From Notospermus geniculatus (Eukaryota; Nemertea; Pilidiophora; Heteronemertea; Lineidae): a stretch of 64,000 nucleotides of DNA. The notes under the pieces were generated by a model that searched no databases, had not been told where the DNA came from, and saw only the letters and a program-made list of their open reading frames with translations. The stretch is from assembly GCA_002633025.1 (NCBI GenBank), contig NMRB01000336.1, positions 67,138-131,137 on the forward strand. Reading direction: 5' to 3'. A program made the translations under genes and the position numbers. The stretch's first letter is position 1, and every line of letters starts with the position of its first letter. Shown one piece after another: positions 1 through 11,823 of this stretch.

Positions 1-1440
1 CAGTTTGTCAGGACAAGTTAACGGTAAACTTGCCATCGGCAAGTCTTGGGCAGGTATTCAGCTGCACACTGTGTAAGTGTACACTGCGGCATCAAATTGG
101 TTTATCTTATCAGATCATGCCTTCAGGAAATGCTAACGATACATCGTGACCGTAAAGTACATTTCCGCTCTAACAGGTAGTACGGCGTGTCTTTAAAGCA
201 GTGAGGATTCTTTCTTATTTTGTACACACAGTCACGTCTTCAATCCCAGTGGCTAGATCTCACATTCTTTGAGTTTCATATAGCTTCACTTCAGCTATTT
301 AGTTGCCATGTCTATGAACTTACAGTGTACATGTTGTACATGTATACAAATAGACAAGAAAGACGTCGAGATATGCATTGTACATGTAGACGTCGGAAGT
401 ACAAAGAGAGCTTTATTTTATGAAGCAATCTTTGCTGCTGATGTTGTCGCCGAACAGTGAAGGAAACCATTCTTGTCTAGACGCTAAGAAATAGTTTTTT
501 TTTCATTCGTCGTTCTAATTAGGGTCTTATGGTTTTCGCTTTCCTTGTACAAGGTTTAAGAACTCATTTCCGAAGTTACTTTCCCGGGAAAATGTTGCGG
601 CAACAACACAGTAACAACTCGATCCAAGCAATCGATCCACCGACGTGACTTCACATTACTAAAAAGTGAAATTCAAATTACTTTCCGGATTTTCTTCCCA
701 TTCCAATTCAACTGTATGAAAAAAAAATATCCTCGTTTCCTCATGTTTCATTACCGGCATTAGATTCAAGCCTCGGTTTAATCACCACTGTTATCTCAGC
801 CTGTCATCGCGTGTTCTCTTGCTCGAGTTTGATTTGAAAACACGGCGGGCAAGTCGGGAAGCTGATTTTGATTTATGACCGAGTGTACGCCAATCTCCCG
901 CTCGAGATGCGATGATACCGTGCTGATGAGCCCCGATTGAATCGACCCTTCCACTCAACGCACGAATGTTACACTCAATGGACTTAATTTGGGCCCCGTT
1001 GTGGAGTACGCTACCGGTGGCGACGTCTGTCTTATAATAACTGCGCATGCTCGGCCTGTAACGGACAAATCATGTCATATCAGTGCGTTGCTGTAACAGT
1101 GTTAACGTTGACGGCCCGAAATTTCGGAGGCATTGGCTATTTTGCAGTCACATGCATGAATGTTGAGCAGAAGACGATACTGCAATGCACTCCACACACA
1201 CAGTAGAAGCTTCAACCTTGGTGTATCAGCATAGAGTGTGTCCTGGCTTATTCTCATTCAAGTATCAAGCTCATAATGGTAAGATTTATGGCGATCCAGA
1301 TGGTTTCAAAGAAGATTATATTGATCTTTTTTTTCACATGATGATGATCGGAGTCAACGAGGCTACAAATGGTTATTTGCCTAGGCTAGATATAAGGCTG
1401 GACTAAAAGCACGCCAGCTATAAACAAACGACCCAATGAT
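1..1440. other. Intergenic, no gene seen
   Basis: I see no open frame with splice context, homology or repeat structure that I can support here. The short open frames present are the size expected by chance. Confidence 0.6.
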
Positions 1441-1920
1441 GTCGGACATGTCAATTTCATTAGGTTTCTTTCACTAAAGACGCGCGCGAAGACGCAGCTC
1501 GGTAAGCCCAACCCTCATCCACCACCTTATTGAATAGGACAACTATGATTGGCTCTCGCTGACCTAACAATGTCAACGATTCTCCCCTCCTCCTCTACAA
1601 TGACCATGAATAACCAGCGCCAGAATGGCTGTTGCGAGCGAATGGGAAACAAAGTCACTGGACAATAATTGACGCGGCTGGCACTATACACCTTTCGAGA
1701 AATTCAAGTGGCCAGTGTTCGAACTAAGATATCCCCTCTGCGCGTCATGAAAAGTATGCAAAAAAAATTCTGGTCAACCGTGACCGTCCCTTTTGTATGG
1801 CAATGCAAGGGACTAAAGATTCCCCCTTAGACGTCATCACTGGACACTGAGCGCCAAGTTTCTGAAAGGGTGTATAGAGAGCGCGTCTTTAGTGAAAGAA
1901 ACCTAATGTGTTTGTCCGAC
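1441..1920. mobile_element. Foldback (long inverted repeat) element, ~480 bp
   Basis: The left end CATTAGGTTTCTTTCACTAA (from 1458) returns as its reverse complement ending at 1908, continuing on both sides into GACGCGC. The pairing weakly extends outward to GTCGGACA (1441) and TGTCCGAC (1913-1920). Inner pieces also match in inverse: TACACCTTTC near 1686 and GAAAGGGTGTA near 1864. There is no coding capacity. This is a non-autonomous DNA transposon or a simple large palindrome; no clear target duplication is visible. Confidence 0.75.
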
Positions 1921-2967
1921 CCTGCTTTTGCCCCGCCTCACCAGTCCTTCGACAATGCAGTTTCTCAGTGAAGCCTAGGGCCCGTATTCTAGAAGCCTCC
2001 TCACCTCTAAGGTCCACTAGAACGTGTAATGTTGGCCATATAATGTCGTGAAGTGCTGGAGTACCCTTCCCGTCCGAGCCCGTCCATGAGTTCGTAAAAA
2101 CACTGTAAGAAGTTGCCACTACGTCCACTCCGTTCGCACACAGTTTGAGCCCATTCGGCAACATTTTCAAGAAAGTACTGAGAACTAGCTCAGTGTGATG
2201 GGGGCATTCTGCACTGCAAACAATAGCTTTAAAGGTAAATCTCTTGATTGGCAAGAAAACCTTTCAGATCTCGGCCTTCTGTGACGGCCCACTGACTTCT
2301 AAAGGCTTTTTGTGACAAAATAGGCATTTTACCATCGTTTTAATGCAGCGAGTTTTCTCTCATGGAGCATTTTATGCGCAACAGACGGGTGTAAAAGTCA
2401 GTTAATGCATTGGGAGCAGCACTGCCTGTCGTCGATTTGGGGCAAATGAGACAAATTTCTTGATATTATAATGGTACATGTAGATAGACGTTGCGCAAAA
2501 CAAACAAGGTTTTTGCGATGACGACGGACTGAAAACCGACTAAGAAAAACACAGTTGCACGGTTTTTTTGATAAAACAAGAATTGAATTCATATTCTGAT
2601 AAAATCTCGACTCTACCTCCAACACATCGCCCCCAAATCCTAAAATATAATACTTCAATTGGTATTCGGGATAGTGTTTAATCAATTTCCCTGAGTAAGA
2701 TACCAGCCGCGGTATGAACAATCAATCTCGCGGAGGGAATTCCATCTGCTGTTGTCAACATACTGTCCCAATATTAATGAGATTGCTGGAGAGAACAGAC
2801 GATCATCTTTCGAAAAAAGATTAATAGACAAAAATTGATTTCGATGAAATTTCCTTTCTTCGCTAAAATATGCGGCGAAAAAAATCATGACTCAGGTAAC
2901 AGGGCCAGTCTTGCGCATGTCATTGGAGTTCTCCGTCCAATTATAGGCGGATGTTTATCCTGGTATA
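1921..2967. other. Intergenic with one conserved fragment
   Basis: Apart from the 2091-2204 fragment listed separately I see no supported gene. The words GGGCCCGTATTCTAGAA at ~1979 match the start of a repeat also seen at ~51304, so a truncated repeat copy probably lies at 1979-2035. Confidence 0.5.
2091..2204 (-). other. Conserved ~114-bp fragment, copy 1 (possible exon relic)
   Basis: This stretch is about 88 percent identical to 20474-20586 in the same orientation, and no inverted repeat is involved. On the minus strand both copies are open in the same frame and share the peptide core LVLSTFLKM and NGLKLCANGVDVV. Some differences between the copies are silent (CCG/CCA, AAT/AAC, ACT/ACC) and others replace residues (GAG/AAG, TTG/ATG). 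That mix is compatible with an old exon or transposon coding fragment, but it is too short to decide. I do not recognise the peptide. Confidence 0.35.
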
Positions 2968-3101
2968 ATAGGGACTTTTCGCAAAGCCCCCGAAACGCCA
3001 ACGCGAACGCCAAACTCATTGTTCGATACCACGAAGACAGCACCGAACAAAAGGATAGACGTTCGCGTTGACGTTTCGGGGGCTTTACGAAAACTCCCTA
3101 T
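2968..3101. mobile_element. MITE family M1, copy 1
   Basis: Inverted repeat with arms close to AGTTTTCGCAAAGCCCCCGA and AACGCCAACGCGAACG, about 130 bp, flanked by AATAGGG and CCCTATT. This is the first of six copies in the window (16374, 19308, 40641, 50341, 56902). It is non-coding: open frames through it are translations of the palindrome. Confidence 0.85.
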
Positions 3102-3240
3102 TGTACATGTACGTACATGTGTCTGCGTTGCACGAAGAAGAACCCTTCGTTTCCACTGTCTTTTCCCTTACTGGGCAAGGTATATATGATGAGGACCGAT
3201 CGTAACATACGTCGTTTATGCATTATGTGTACATGTACTA

Positions 3241-3756
3241 CACGGCTGCTCATAAATATGGAATATTCTGAGAATTTCCATTCATTTCCAGTAAACGTTT
3301 TTCTGAATTATTTCTGTGCGTGTGGGTCGACTTCAATGAAACTTCATCAACTGATGGGAACATTACGGGGCAACAACGGTTGCTGTGGCTGGTGTTCCGA
3401 AACAAGTGCGTCGTGGATGTGGGGAGCTGCCGGAATTTTGGTGAAAAACACCATTTTTTCAAAATCGGCTTGGACAGCTTCTATCAAGTGGTGATCACTC
3501 ACTTTTTTAGCGGTTTTGTTTGAGGGTAAGAAATAAACTTTCAAAACAAATTCAGGGACTCAATTGCTATGCACATCAGGGCGCTGAGGTTGATTTCTGT
3601 AAAACCGCGTTTTTTTGCAAAAAAGTTCGGGTTAGCTCCCCAAATCTCCGACGCACCGGTTTCTTTGAAATCGACCCACACGCACAGAAATAATTCCGAA
3701 AAACGGTTGTTGGAAATGAATGGAAATTCTCAGAATATTCCATATTAGCAACCGTG
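3241..3756. mobile_element. CACGG-ended foldback element with ~100-bp arms
   Basis: The left arm 3241-3345 (starting CACGGCTGCT, containing GGAATATTCTGAGAATTTCC) returns inverted at 3656-3756 (ending GCAACCGTG). The flanks are TA at 3239-3240 and TA at 3757-3758, i.e. a 2-bp target duplication. The centre carries no recognisable transposase. Ends beginning CAC plus a TA duplication fit non-autonomous elements of the CACTA/Chapaev-like group, but this is an inference from the ends only. Confidence 0.75.
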
Positions 3757-3757
3757 T

Positions 3758-4133
3758 ATGATAGTAAAATATAATAAAGATGGTAGTACATGTATTTGTG
3801 TATATTTGCCGACAGACCATTTTTCTTGCATAAGTAGGCCTATTATCTGACGGCTAACATGTTGACTTCATAAAAGACGTTTTATTAAACGCCTTGTTTA
3901 AAGCGACTATGGTTAGTTAGTCACCGTCAAAGACGTCTCGACGTGTTCCATTCTCCGTCCCTGCGTCGCATTTCCTGCGGCTGCAACTCTAAGGAAAGGC
4001 CAGCCAATATCAGCCACTCATTCTGCCATCCATGAGAACAATACGGCAGACCTGATAACGCTTCAAAGCTCAATGTCAATGAATGGCTTTCAGCGGTATA
4101 TGCGAGATATAGCGTGTTATCTACATTTTATTG
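3758..4133. other. Intergenic, nothing seen
   Basis: No supported gene, repeat or RNA. Confidence 0.5.
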
Positions 4134-6045
4134 TTGGAGCGAAGTTGTAATATTTTGCTTCGATTTTTGGCGGCAAGGTTTCTCACGCAAGGAAACGGTA
4201 ATGAAGAAAAAATACGAGTGTCTGGCTCTGTCAATATGTCAGTTTGAATCGAATCATTCTTGCTTGCGTCAATAATTCGAGTACCTATAATCATGCAGAA
4301 AAATAATTTATACGATTTTTCGCAAGGGTGGTCAACACGCAATCACCTATAATATTTGTAGAAGCGTTGAAAAGGTTAAATGTAACCTATTCTCCCCGCG
4401 ATAATATTATCAATTTCTATTAATATGGCATTTCTTGTTATGATACTTGCGAGCTGTAAATCAGAAGACGTGTCAGAAGTCAATATGAAGTTCTACACAT
4501 GGCCCATACCGCTGGCTGAATGGCCATCTCTGCAGCAAAGAATCTCAACCAGTTTATCAAATGCATCCGAATGCAACCTGTTCCGGAATTGTTCCTGTGA
4601 CTGCGTCCTCATGCAAGGTAATCTTCTATGAGAGGCCAAGGCTGTGTAAGCAAATGGATCCCAACTGGACCCTGGCAATGAATTCATTTCCCCTCGTTAG
4701 TGGAACACGTGAGATAATTTGGGGACGATAGCTTGAACCGAAAAGTGGACATTAACAATTAAGATTAATGTGATGCATTGACATTTTAGTATACGGAAAC
4801 GCACCGAAGGTTTTAAGGCATTGCTTCAGGACCTTGCATTGATGGACTCAATCTCCATGGATTCACCCTTTAGTTTGTTATCGACATTCTGGTACCGATG
4901 ACGAAAGTCATGAGGGTTTACTACATGTAAAGTTGCGAAGATTCCTTCCGCTCGAACAATAGGTAAATCATCGCTAACGTTGCTGTAGGCCTACCTAAAC
5001 CAGTGCGAAAACTCTATAGTCAGAAAAGTAGACTTTTGTAGAGTTTTGCTGCAGAGTACTTAGTTAAATTATAGTACAGATACGATACATGTAGCTTACT
5101 ATGTAGTGATTGCTATCTACCATTGCCATGCAGTGTATGAAGGATGAACGCCTTTGAGTACAGGGAGGACTTATTTTCCTTTTCATCAGGAACGTTGTAA
5201 AAAGACAGGAAACAACAATAATGGTTTACTACTGCTGCCGGCTGCAACATTTCAAAGCATTCACACAATTCCTTCCAGCATTATTTGTTTAGGTTAAATC
5301 CCGTGTGGACCACTGGGTTTACTCTGGGCTGATCAAATTCTAGCATTGTTGACCGGAGGTGGCAATTTTCCCACTCTGATATCGTAAGGTGATGTTCTCC
5401 TAACGAAGCGAAATATAGAGTCACAAGCCATCACTACGGTTTCCGTTGGTGATGTTTGGGTAACAATTGGCGTGTAGCTGGTAAATGGCTCTTGATTTCT
5501 ACCCAGTGGCATCGCGGTGGTTGTCGCTGACACAATGAATATTTTTGCAAGATGAGGCGGCACATTCAGATCCCGAGTTGTAAGGTTTTTTATTTTTGCA
5601 CACGGCACGCCATGCTCGAAACTCACAAAGACAATGCAAGTGCCTTGGGTAGGTATCAAATTAAGAAGAATTCACCGTGGATGCATTTCAGTTAAAATTT
5701 GAATGCTCCGAGGAACACTTTACAGTCCCTTTTGGCCAACCTACTCAAATCCAGCGGAGAGCCAATACTACTAAACTGCTGGGGAAAATGGAGGGTTTTG
5801 ACTCATAAAACGTTGAAAAATGTTCCCTAAGGGAAAGCTTTTGTTGGTTTGGAGCTTTGCCACTTCCATAGTAGGCCGACCTTTTAACGTACACATTTGT
5901 TGTTATGATGTCGCTGTTAGCTTTATCTGCTTACCAAGGACGTCAGTTGACAAGGGTACAAAGTAAATGAAACCTAAATGGAACTTTTCAACATGATCCG
6001 ATTTCCATACATGAACATGAAAAGTCACCTTGGAAAATAAGACAT
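4134..6045. repeat. 2-kb duplication, copy A
   Basis: Nearly identical (roughly 98 percent by eye, small indels) to 6047-8222, direct orientation. The copy starts with GGAGCGAAGTTGTAATATTT and ends with GGAAAATAAGACAT, immediately before a single N at 6046. It lacks the 266-bp foldback present in copy B: the empty site TATAGTCAGAAAAGTAGAC lies at about 5016-5034. Confidence 0.9.
4612..4731 (+). other. Possible beta/gamma-crystallin-like fragment, copy A
   Basis: Counterpart of the frame at 6439-6648. It reads CKVIFYERPRLCKQMDPNW and continues to the same TAG at 4729-4731. The conserved glycine of the candidate Greek-key motif (RLRG in copy B) is replaced (RLCK). The upstream frame differs from copy B by a 2-base indel, so only the part from the Cys codon is comparable. 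No flanking exon was identified. Confidence 0.25.
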
Positions 6046-6046
6046 N
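6046..6046. other. Single N at a duplication boundary
   Basis: The N falls exactly between the end of copy A and the start of copy B of the 2-kb duplication, which suggests an assembly join. Confidence 0.9.
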
Positions 6047-6438
6047 GGAGCGAAGTTGTAATATTTTGCTTCGATTTTTGGCGGCAGGGCTTCTCATGGA
6101 AGGAAACGGTAACGAAGAAAAAATACGAGTGTCTGGCTCTGTCAATATGTCAGTTTGAATCGTATCATTCTTGCTTGCGTCAATAATTCGAGTGCCTATA
6201 CTCATGCAGAAGAATAATTTATACGATTTTTCGCAAGGGTGCTCAACACGCAATCACCTATAATATTTGTAGAGGCGTTGAAAATGTTAAATGTAACCTA
6301 TTCTCCCCGCGATAATATTATCAATTTCTATTAATATGGCATTTCTTGTTATGATACTTGCGAGCTGTAAATCAGAAGACGTGTCAGAAGTCAATATGAA
6401 GTTCTACACATGCTGACATGGCCCATACCGCTGGCTGA

Positions 6439-6648
6439 ATGGCCATCTCTGCAGCAAAGAATCTCAACCAGTATCAAATGCATCCGAATGCAACCTGTTC
6501 CGGAATTGTTCCTGTGACTGCGTCCTCATGCAAGGTAATCTTCTATGAGAGGCCAAGGCTGCGTGGGCAAATGGATCCCAACTGGACCCTGGCAATGAAT
6601 TCATTTCCCCTCGTTAGTGGAACACGTGAGATAATTTGGGGACGATAG
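6439..6648 (+). CDS. Possible beta/gamma-crystallin-like exon fragment, copy B
   Basis: A 69-codon open frame whose middle reads CKVIFYERPRLRG (residues 31-43) and whose end reads NSFPLVSGTREIIW. Beta/gamma-crystallin Greek-key motifs have an aromatic residue, six residues, then Gly near the first hairpin (here Y36 to G43, inside a YE pair), followed by a Ser-x-x-hydrophobic-x-x-Gly segment. Both are present in the right order. A plausible acceptor (CATCTCTGCAG) lies just inside the start and a possible donor (GTGAGA) lies at the Thr-Arg junction near the end, so the real exon may be shorter. Only one motif is visible, no partner exon was found, and chance similarity is possible. The duplicate at 4612-4731 has lost the Gly. 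Confidence 0.3.
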   Translation: MAISAAKNLNQYQMHPNATCSGIVPVTASSCKVIFYERPRLRGQMDPNWTLAMNSFPLVSGTREIIWGR

Positions 6649-6944
6649 CTTGAACCGAAATGTGGACATTAACAATTAAGATTAATGTGATGCATTGACA
6701 TTTTAGTATACGGAAACGCACCGACGGTTTTAAGGCATTGCTTCAGGACCTTGCATTGATGGACTCGATCTCCATGGATTCACCCTTTAGTTTGTTATCG
6801 ACATTCTGATACCGATGACGAAAGTCATGAGGGTTTACTACATGTAAAGTTGCGAAGATTCCTTCCGCTCGAACAATAGGTGAATCATCGCTAACGTTGC
6901 TGTAGGCCTACCTAAACCAGTGCGAAAACTCTATAGTCAGGAAA

Positions 6945-7210
6945 CACAGAAAAAAAAATCAACTCGAGTGGAGACTCAGAGTCTCACTTTAGGGACAAAA
7001 TGGTTCGAAACACTTTTTGACTCAAAATGAAACAGAAAATATTTCGGCCCGAGACAATAACAACTCGGCCCGAAATATTTTCCCTCGGAACGAGGTGTCA
7101 TTGTCTCGGGCCGAAATATTTTCTGTTTCATTTTGAGTCAAAAAGTGTTTCGAACCATTTTGTCCCTAGTGAGATTCTGAGTCTCCACTCGAGTTGATTT
7201 TTTTTCTGTG
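6945..7210. mobile_element. CACAG-ended foldback, insertion with visible empty site
   Basis: A near-perfect palindrome of 266 bp. The arms start CACAGAAAAAAAAATCAACT and finish as the reverse complement; the inner arm contains CGGCCCGAAATATTTTC. It is absent at the corresponding place in duplication copy A. The junctions read AA-CACAG and CTGTG-AA, compatible with a 2-bp target duplication. A relative lies at 59787-60082. Confidence 0.9.
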
Positions 7211-8269
7211 AAGTAGACTTTTGTAGAGTTTTGCTGCAGAGTACTTAGTTAAATTATAGTACAGAGACTATACATGTAGCCTATTATGTAGTGACTGCTA
7301 TCTACCATCGCCATGCAGTGTATGAAGGATGAACGCCTTTGAGTACAGGGAGGACTTATTTTCCTTTTCATCAGGAACGTTGTAAAAAGACAGGAAACAA
7401 CAATAATGGTTTACTACTGCTGCCGGCTGCAATATTTCAAAGCATTCACACAATTCCTTCCAGCATTATTTGTTTAGGTTAAATCCCGTGTGGACCACTG
7501 GGTTTACTCTGGGCTGATCAAATTCTAGCATTGTTGACCGGAGGTGGCAATTTTCCCACTCTGATATCGTAAGGTGATGTTCTCCTAACGAAGCGAAATA
7601 TAGAGTCACAAGCCATCACTACGGTTTCCGTTGGTGATGTTTGGGTAACAATTGACGTGTAGCTGGTAAATGGCTCTTGATTTCTACCCAGTGGCATCGC
7701 GGTGTTTGTCGCTGACACAATGAATATTTTTGCAAGATGAGGCGGCACATGCAGATCCCGAGCTGTAAGGTTTATTTTTGCACACGGCACGCCATGCTCG
7801 AAACTCACAAAGACAATGCAAGTGCCTTAGGTATCAAATTAAGAAGAATTCACCGTGGATGCATTTCAGTTAAAATTTGAATGCTCCGAGGAACACTTTA
7901 CAGTCCCTTTTGGCCAACCTACTCAAATCCAGCGGAGAGCCAATACTACTAAACTGCTGGGGAAAATGGAGGGTTTTGACTAATAAAACGTTGAAAAATG
8001 TTCCCTAAGGGAAAGCTTTTGTTGGTTTGGAGCTTTGCCACTTTCATAGTAGGCCGACCTTTTAACGTACACATTTGTTGTTATGATGTCGCTGTTAGCT
8101 TTATCTGCTTACCAAGGACGTCAGTTGACAAGGGTACAAAGTAAATGAAACCTAAATGGAACTTTTCAACATGATCCGATTTCCATACATGAACATGAAA
8201 AGTCACCTTGGAAAATAAGACATCGCTTCTCTTTTATGTATGAACTACATTATTCTTTAAAACCTTTTT

Positions 8270-8683
8270 GGTTTTATCAGTCCACGCCCACAGGCAATCA
8301 AATCCAAATCCAAAGTTCCTAAGCTATAAATCCCAATGATTCAATTCCATTTTTAAACTTAATCTCAGAGTGATTTAGACTGATTTATCACTAAGTTAGT
8401 GAACTCCTATTTGATAGATTGACTCACTTTTTTGTGAAATCAGCACAGCAGTAACTATCAGAACGAAACGTTATATTCAATTGAGTCGTTCTAGACGGCG
8501 CAAAACAATTTAAAAGATTTGTTACAGCGAGCGAATAACAAATTCGTTAGATCTCTTATCGCTCAAATTTTCTATTTGAACGCCCACTAATAGCAACTGG
8601 TTGTTTGATGGATTGTTATTTGAAATTGACATTAGACACAAAGTAAATCTTTTATTTCCTCTTTTGCGATTGGGAAAGTTCTT
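8270..8683. repeat. ~414-bp direct duplication, copy A
   Basis: Almost identical to 8729-9147, starting TTGGTTTTATCAGTCCACGC and ending GATTGGGAAAGTTCTT just before a single N at 8684. No coding content is supported. Confidence 0.9.
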
Positions 8684-8684
8684 N
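8684..8684. other. Single N at a duplication boundary
   Basis: The N directly follows the end of the 414-bp repeat copy A, probably an assembly join. Confidence 0.85.
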
Positions 8685-8728
8685 CTTCATACTCTGCCAC
8701 AGAGGTGAGCACAATGGCCCTGGCCATT

Positions 8729-9147
8729 TCATTGGTTTTATCAGTCCACGCCCACAGGCAATCAAATCCAAATCCAAAGTTCCTAAGCTATAAATCCCAA
8801 TGATTCAATTCCATTTTTAAACTTAATCTCAAAGTGATTTAGACTGATTTATCACTAAGTTAGTGAACTCCTATTTGATAGATTGACTCACTTTTTTGTG
8901 AAATCAGCACAGCAGTAACTATCAGAACGAAACGTTATATTCAATTGAGTCGTTCTAGACGGCGCAAAACAATTTAAAAGATTTGTTACAGCGAGCGAAT
9001 AACAAATTCGTTAGATCTCTTATCGCTCAAATTTTCTATTTGAACGCCCACTAATAGCAACTGGTTGTTTGATGGATTGTTATTTGAAATTGACATTAGA
9101 CACAAAGTAAATCTTTTATTTCCTCTTTTGCGATTGGGAAAGTTCTT
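8729..9147. repeat. ~414-bp direct duplication, copy B
   Basis: Second copy of 8270-8683, about 45 bases after the N. Confidence 0.9.
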
Positions 9148-9818
9148 TTCTAAGGTCTGGATTACAGTTGTCTGTCGCCAAGGATCATTTTAAAAGGTTC
9201 CAAGGGGAGACTTGGGTCGTTTTACCTTTCCATTCAACGAGATTTTACTTTACCATAGAATAGAAGTGTTTTTTCCCATTCCTTTCACTGCCAGTGGTAA
9301 TCGCCAAAAAAATGTGCACCGCTCACAGGTAAAAATAGGAAATGCTCAATGAGAGCAATCCTGTCCAAAGAATACTTACGTGGGGCGGATTCAAATACCC
9401 CTTCTTACAGAAGAACATTTCGTAATAATCACTAAAGTAACACTGACGAGACACAAGCCAATATGATAGCTTGCTACACTGCCATTCTGTTATCTGATTC
9501 CTAATAAAGGGCAAGTTAATTCCACCGTGATTACCATCATTAATCAGACTTTGCATTTAAACACGCTACTTACGTGCGGAAGACATATTCCGGGATTGAA
9601 ACTTACTTTCATTAATATTAAACTTTCGGTCGTCAACATAGTAGCCTATACCTAATTTCCATTTGAAATTGACGTCGATACTTAGATGCATTCATTTCAA
9701 ATGACAGACTGATTATAATAACGGTCACCTTGGTGACATGTCGTTGTTTTCGTTCCTTAAATTGCGACCGCCCGTGACTCTCTTGGGAGAGCTGATCCGT
9801 ATGCATTAGCGAAAAGAC
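9148..9818. other. Intergenic, nothing seen
   Basis: No supported gene or repeat. Confidence 0.5.
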
Positions 9819-9962
9819 TAGGGAGGTTGAGATCAGCGAATTATCACGGATCCTTATACTCATACGGATAGAATTCTGCACAACGAGGACAAATTTTGTG
9901 CACATTTCGATCCGTATACGTATGAGGCCATCAGCGATGAGTCGCTGATCTCAACCTCCCTA
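9819..9962. mobile_element. MITE family M2, copy 1
   Basis: Inverted repeat beginning TAGGGAGGTTGAGATCAGCG and ending in the reverse complement CTCAACCTCCCTA. The interior (ATCACGGATCC, GAATTCTGCACAACGA) is shared with the copy at 20240-20382. The TA at each outer edge suggests TA target sites. Confidence 0.85.
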
Positions 9963-11639
9963 ATATTTGCCGCGTAGAAAATGAAGGACAGTCAAGGTAT
10001 TTTTTATTTTCGGAAGTGCTGATCGCGTCATGTTCAACTCCCCCAAAGGAGTGTGTGTGGTTAACTTTACAAATCGCAAAGCCGCCATGACTGGCTCATG
10101 GTGTAACCATGGAGGTATAAAGTCTTATTTATACCTCCATGCTGTAACTAAGGGGAAGGGTAACCAAGTAACTTTGAAAGATCCCAAGGCTTGGTTTATC
10201 CGTGCGGATGTTGTTCAATCTATTCTAGCAGCCTGTATTGAATACAAGTACACAATGCCTTTTGAGGCGCACTGTTTTAGCGTATTTACTAATCATGCAA
10301 ACAGCAGTCATGTTTGAACATCAGAAACGACAAGTCGCGGATTTCTTCACAAAGGCAATATATCAAAGAGACGCGAAAAACAATTTGACGCGCAATGCTT
10401 AATCTTATTGACATGAACAAATAAAAGGTTTATCATCATAGTGAAACTACCATGGTATTTTTGGGAGTACTTGCCTTCGCTAACCTTCACTGCAGAATTA
10501 TATGAGCGACAAAAGGGACATTTTGTGAACTAACTATTAATTACAATGTCACTAACTTTGCGTAACAATCATTCAATAATAGAACATGAATTTCATTTTA
10601 TGCCAAGTGTAGAAGATGAATTTCATTTTATGCTCAAGTGTGATGAATACTCAAATTTTTCTTCTATAGTATTTACAGTAACATCCGATTTTTCTGTTTT
10701 GATAATTTTAAGATGTTTCGTAATCCGTATTTCTCGATTCACTTGTTAGATCATGAAACAACGGCGACAAGAAGGAATGGTGATCATAATTACCGGACAT
10801 TATCTTTAGGCCTACATGTACTTTCTTTCCCCATACTAGCCCACATAAAATATTCCCCTGTGTACACTTGCCCAATATCATTTATCAACGAAGATTACTC
10901 CAAATTAATGTCATATATCAGGATTGCCGTTACAAGAAATTGGTTGTGTCAAAAAAATCCGTAGTCAATGGACACACTGTATTGAGCTACTTCGTGAGTT
11001 TATCTCTGCAGTATTAGTAAAAATAATAAAGATAATAAAAGATATTGGAGAATATATCGAAGGAATTTCTTTCTCAAGCACACGTCAACGTTTAATTTAT
11101 TTCTTTTCCCAGCACTGTTAAAAAAACAGGTAGGCCTAGAGTGAGGTACATGTATATAGGAGCTACCACACCAGGTCATTTCAAACTTCACGGCAAGGAC
11201 TGCATTAAGGTTCTCAGCTACAAGCTAAATACGCGTATGCACAGCCCATGAATAGTGAAGTTACATACACGTCTAGGTAGGACATCATATGACAGCTCGA
11301 GTAACGACATTGAGGCTAGAGAATATCCCTTTTAATATTGTTTACCTAAGAACACTAATGTGATGTTGAGTTGACGCGTTTGAGTAGAATATCAATATCA
11401 AACGTGCAGGTATAATTGCTTCTAATGCAAGAGCAAAGCACTCGATCTATTTACAGCAATACATTAGCCTTATTGGCTCTTTGACCTGTCAAGCCGAGGT
11501 GTTTCGTAAAACATCTATCATCCCAACTTACTAGATCTCAGGAGCGATGATAATAGTGCGAGAACTACTTTTTTCACAGCAACTTGCTGTGCAAATAGTC
11601 ACGGCGAATAGAGAAACCAATAGGCTACGTACATGTAGC
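9963..11639. other. Intergenic with one small hairpin
   Basis: The only structure I see is a perfect short hairpin at about 10106-10142 (CATGGAGGTATAAA and its reverse complement). The 95-codon frame over it has no splice or family support. Confidence 0.45.
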
Positions 11640-11775
11640 AAGGTTCATTGGCGCACGAATCCGGTCCGTTTTCAGTCCGTTTGCCCCTATTTTTGCGGAT
11701 ACGACAACGCAAAAGTCAATATGATCGATTTTCTACGGACCTGAGTCGGACAAAATCCGTGTGCCAATGAACCTT
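11640..11775. mobile_element. Foldback element, AAGGTTCATTGGCGCACG ends
   Basis: The left arm starts at 11640 and its reverse complement ends at 11775. The two arms pair for about 18 bases and then imperfectly. No other copy is seen in the window. Confidence 0.7.
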
Positions 11776-11823
11776 AATTGCTTAAGAGGTGCATAGGTCC
11801 GCAAAGGCTCTGCGCTAGGCATC

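Larger units (their letters stand above)
6047..8222. repeat. 2-kb duplication, copy B
   Basis: Second copy of 4134-6045, ending with the same AAAATAAGACAT. It is longer because it carries the CACAG-ended foldback at 6945-7210. A minus-strand frame (7518-7808; 5333-5659 in copy A) stays open in both, but every substitution between the copies in it changes an amino acid, so I do not call it a gene. Confidence 0.9.

Noticed and set aside
5333-7808. Minus-strand frame open in both copies of the 2-kb duplication (5333-5659 and 7518-7808)
   Set aside because: Between copies there are four substitutions, all replacement, one 3-base indel inside the frame and one 4-base indel just upstream that breaks it. 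There is no splice context or family motif. Too few changes to argue for coding.
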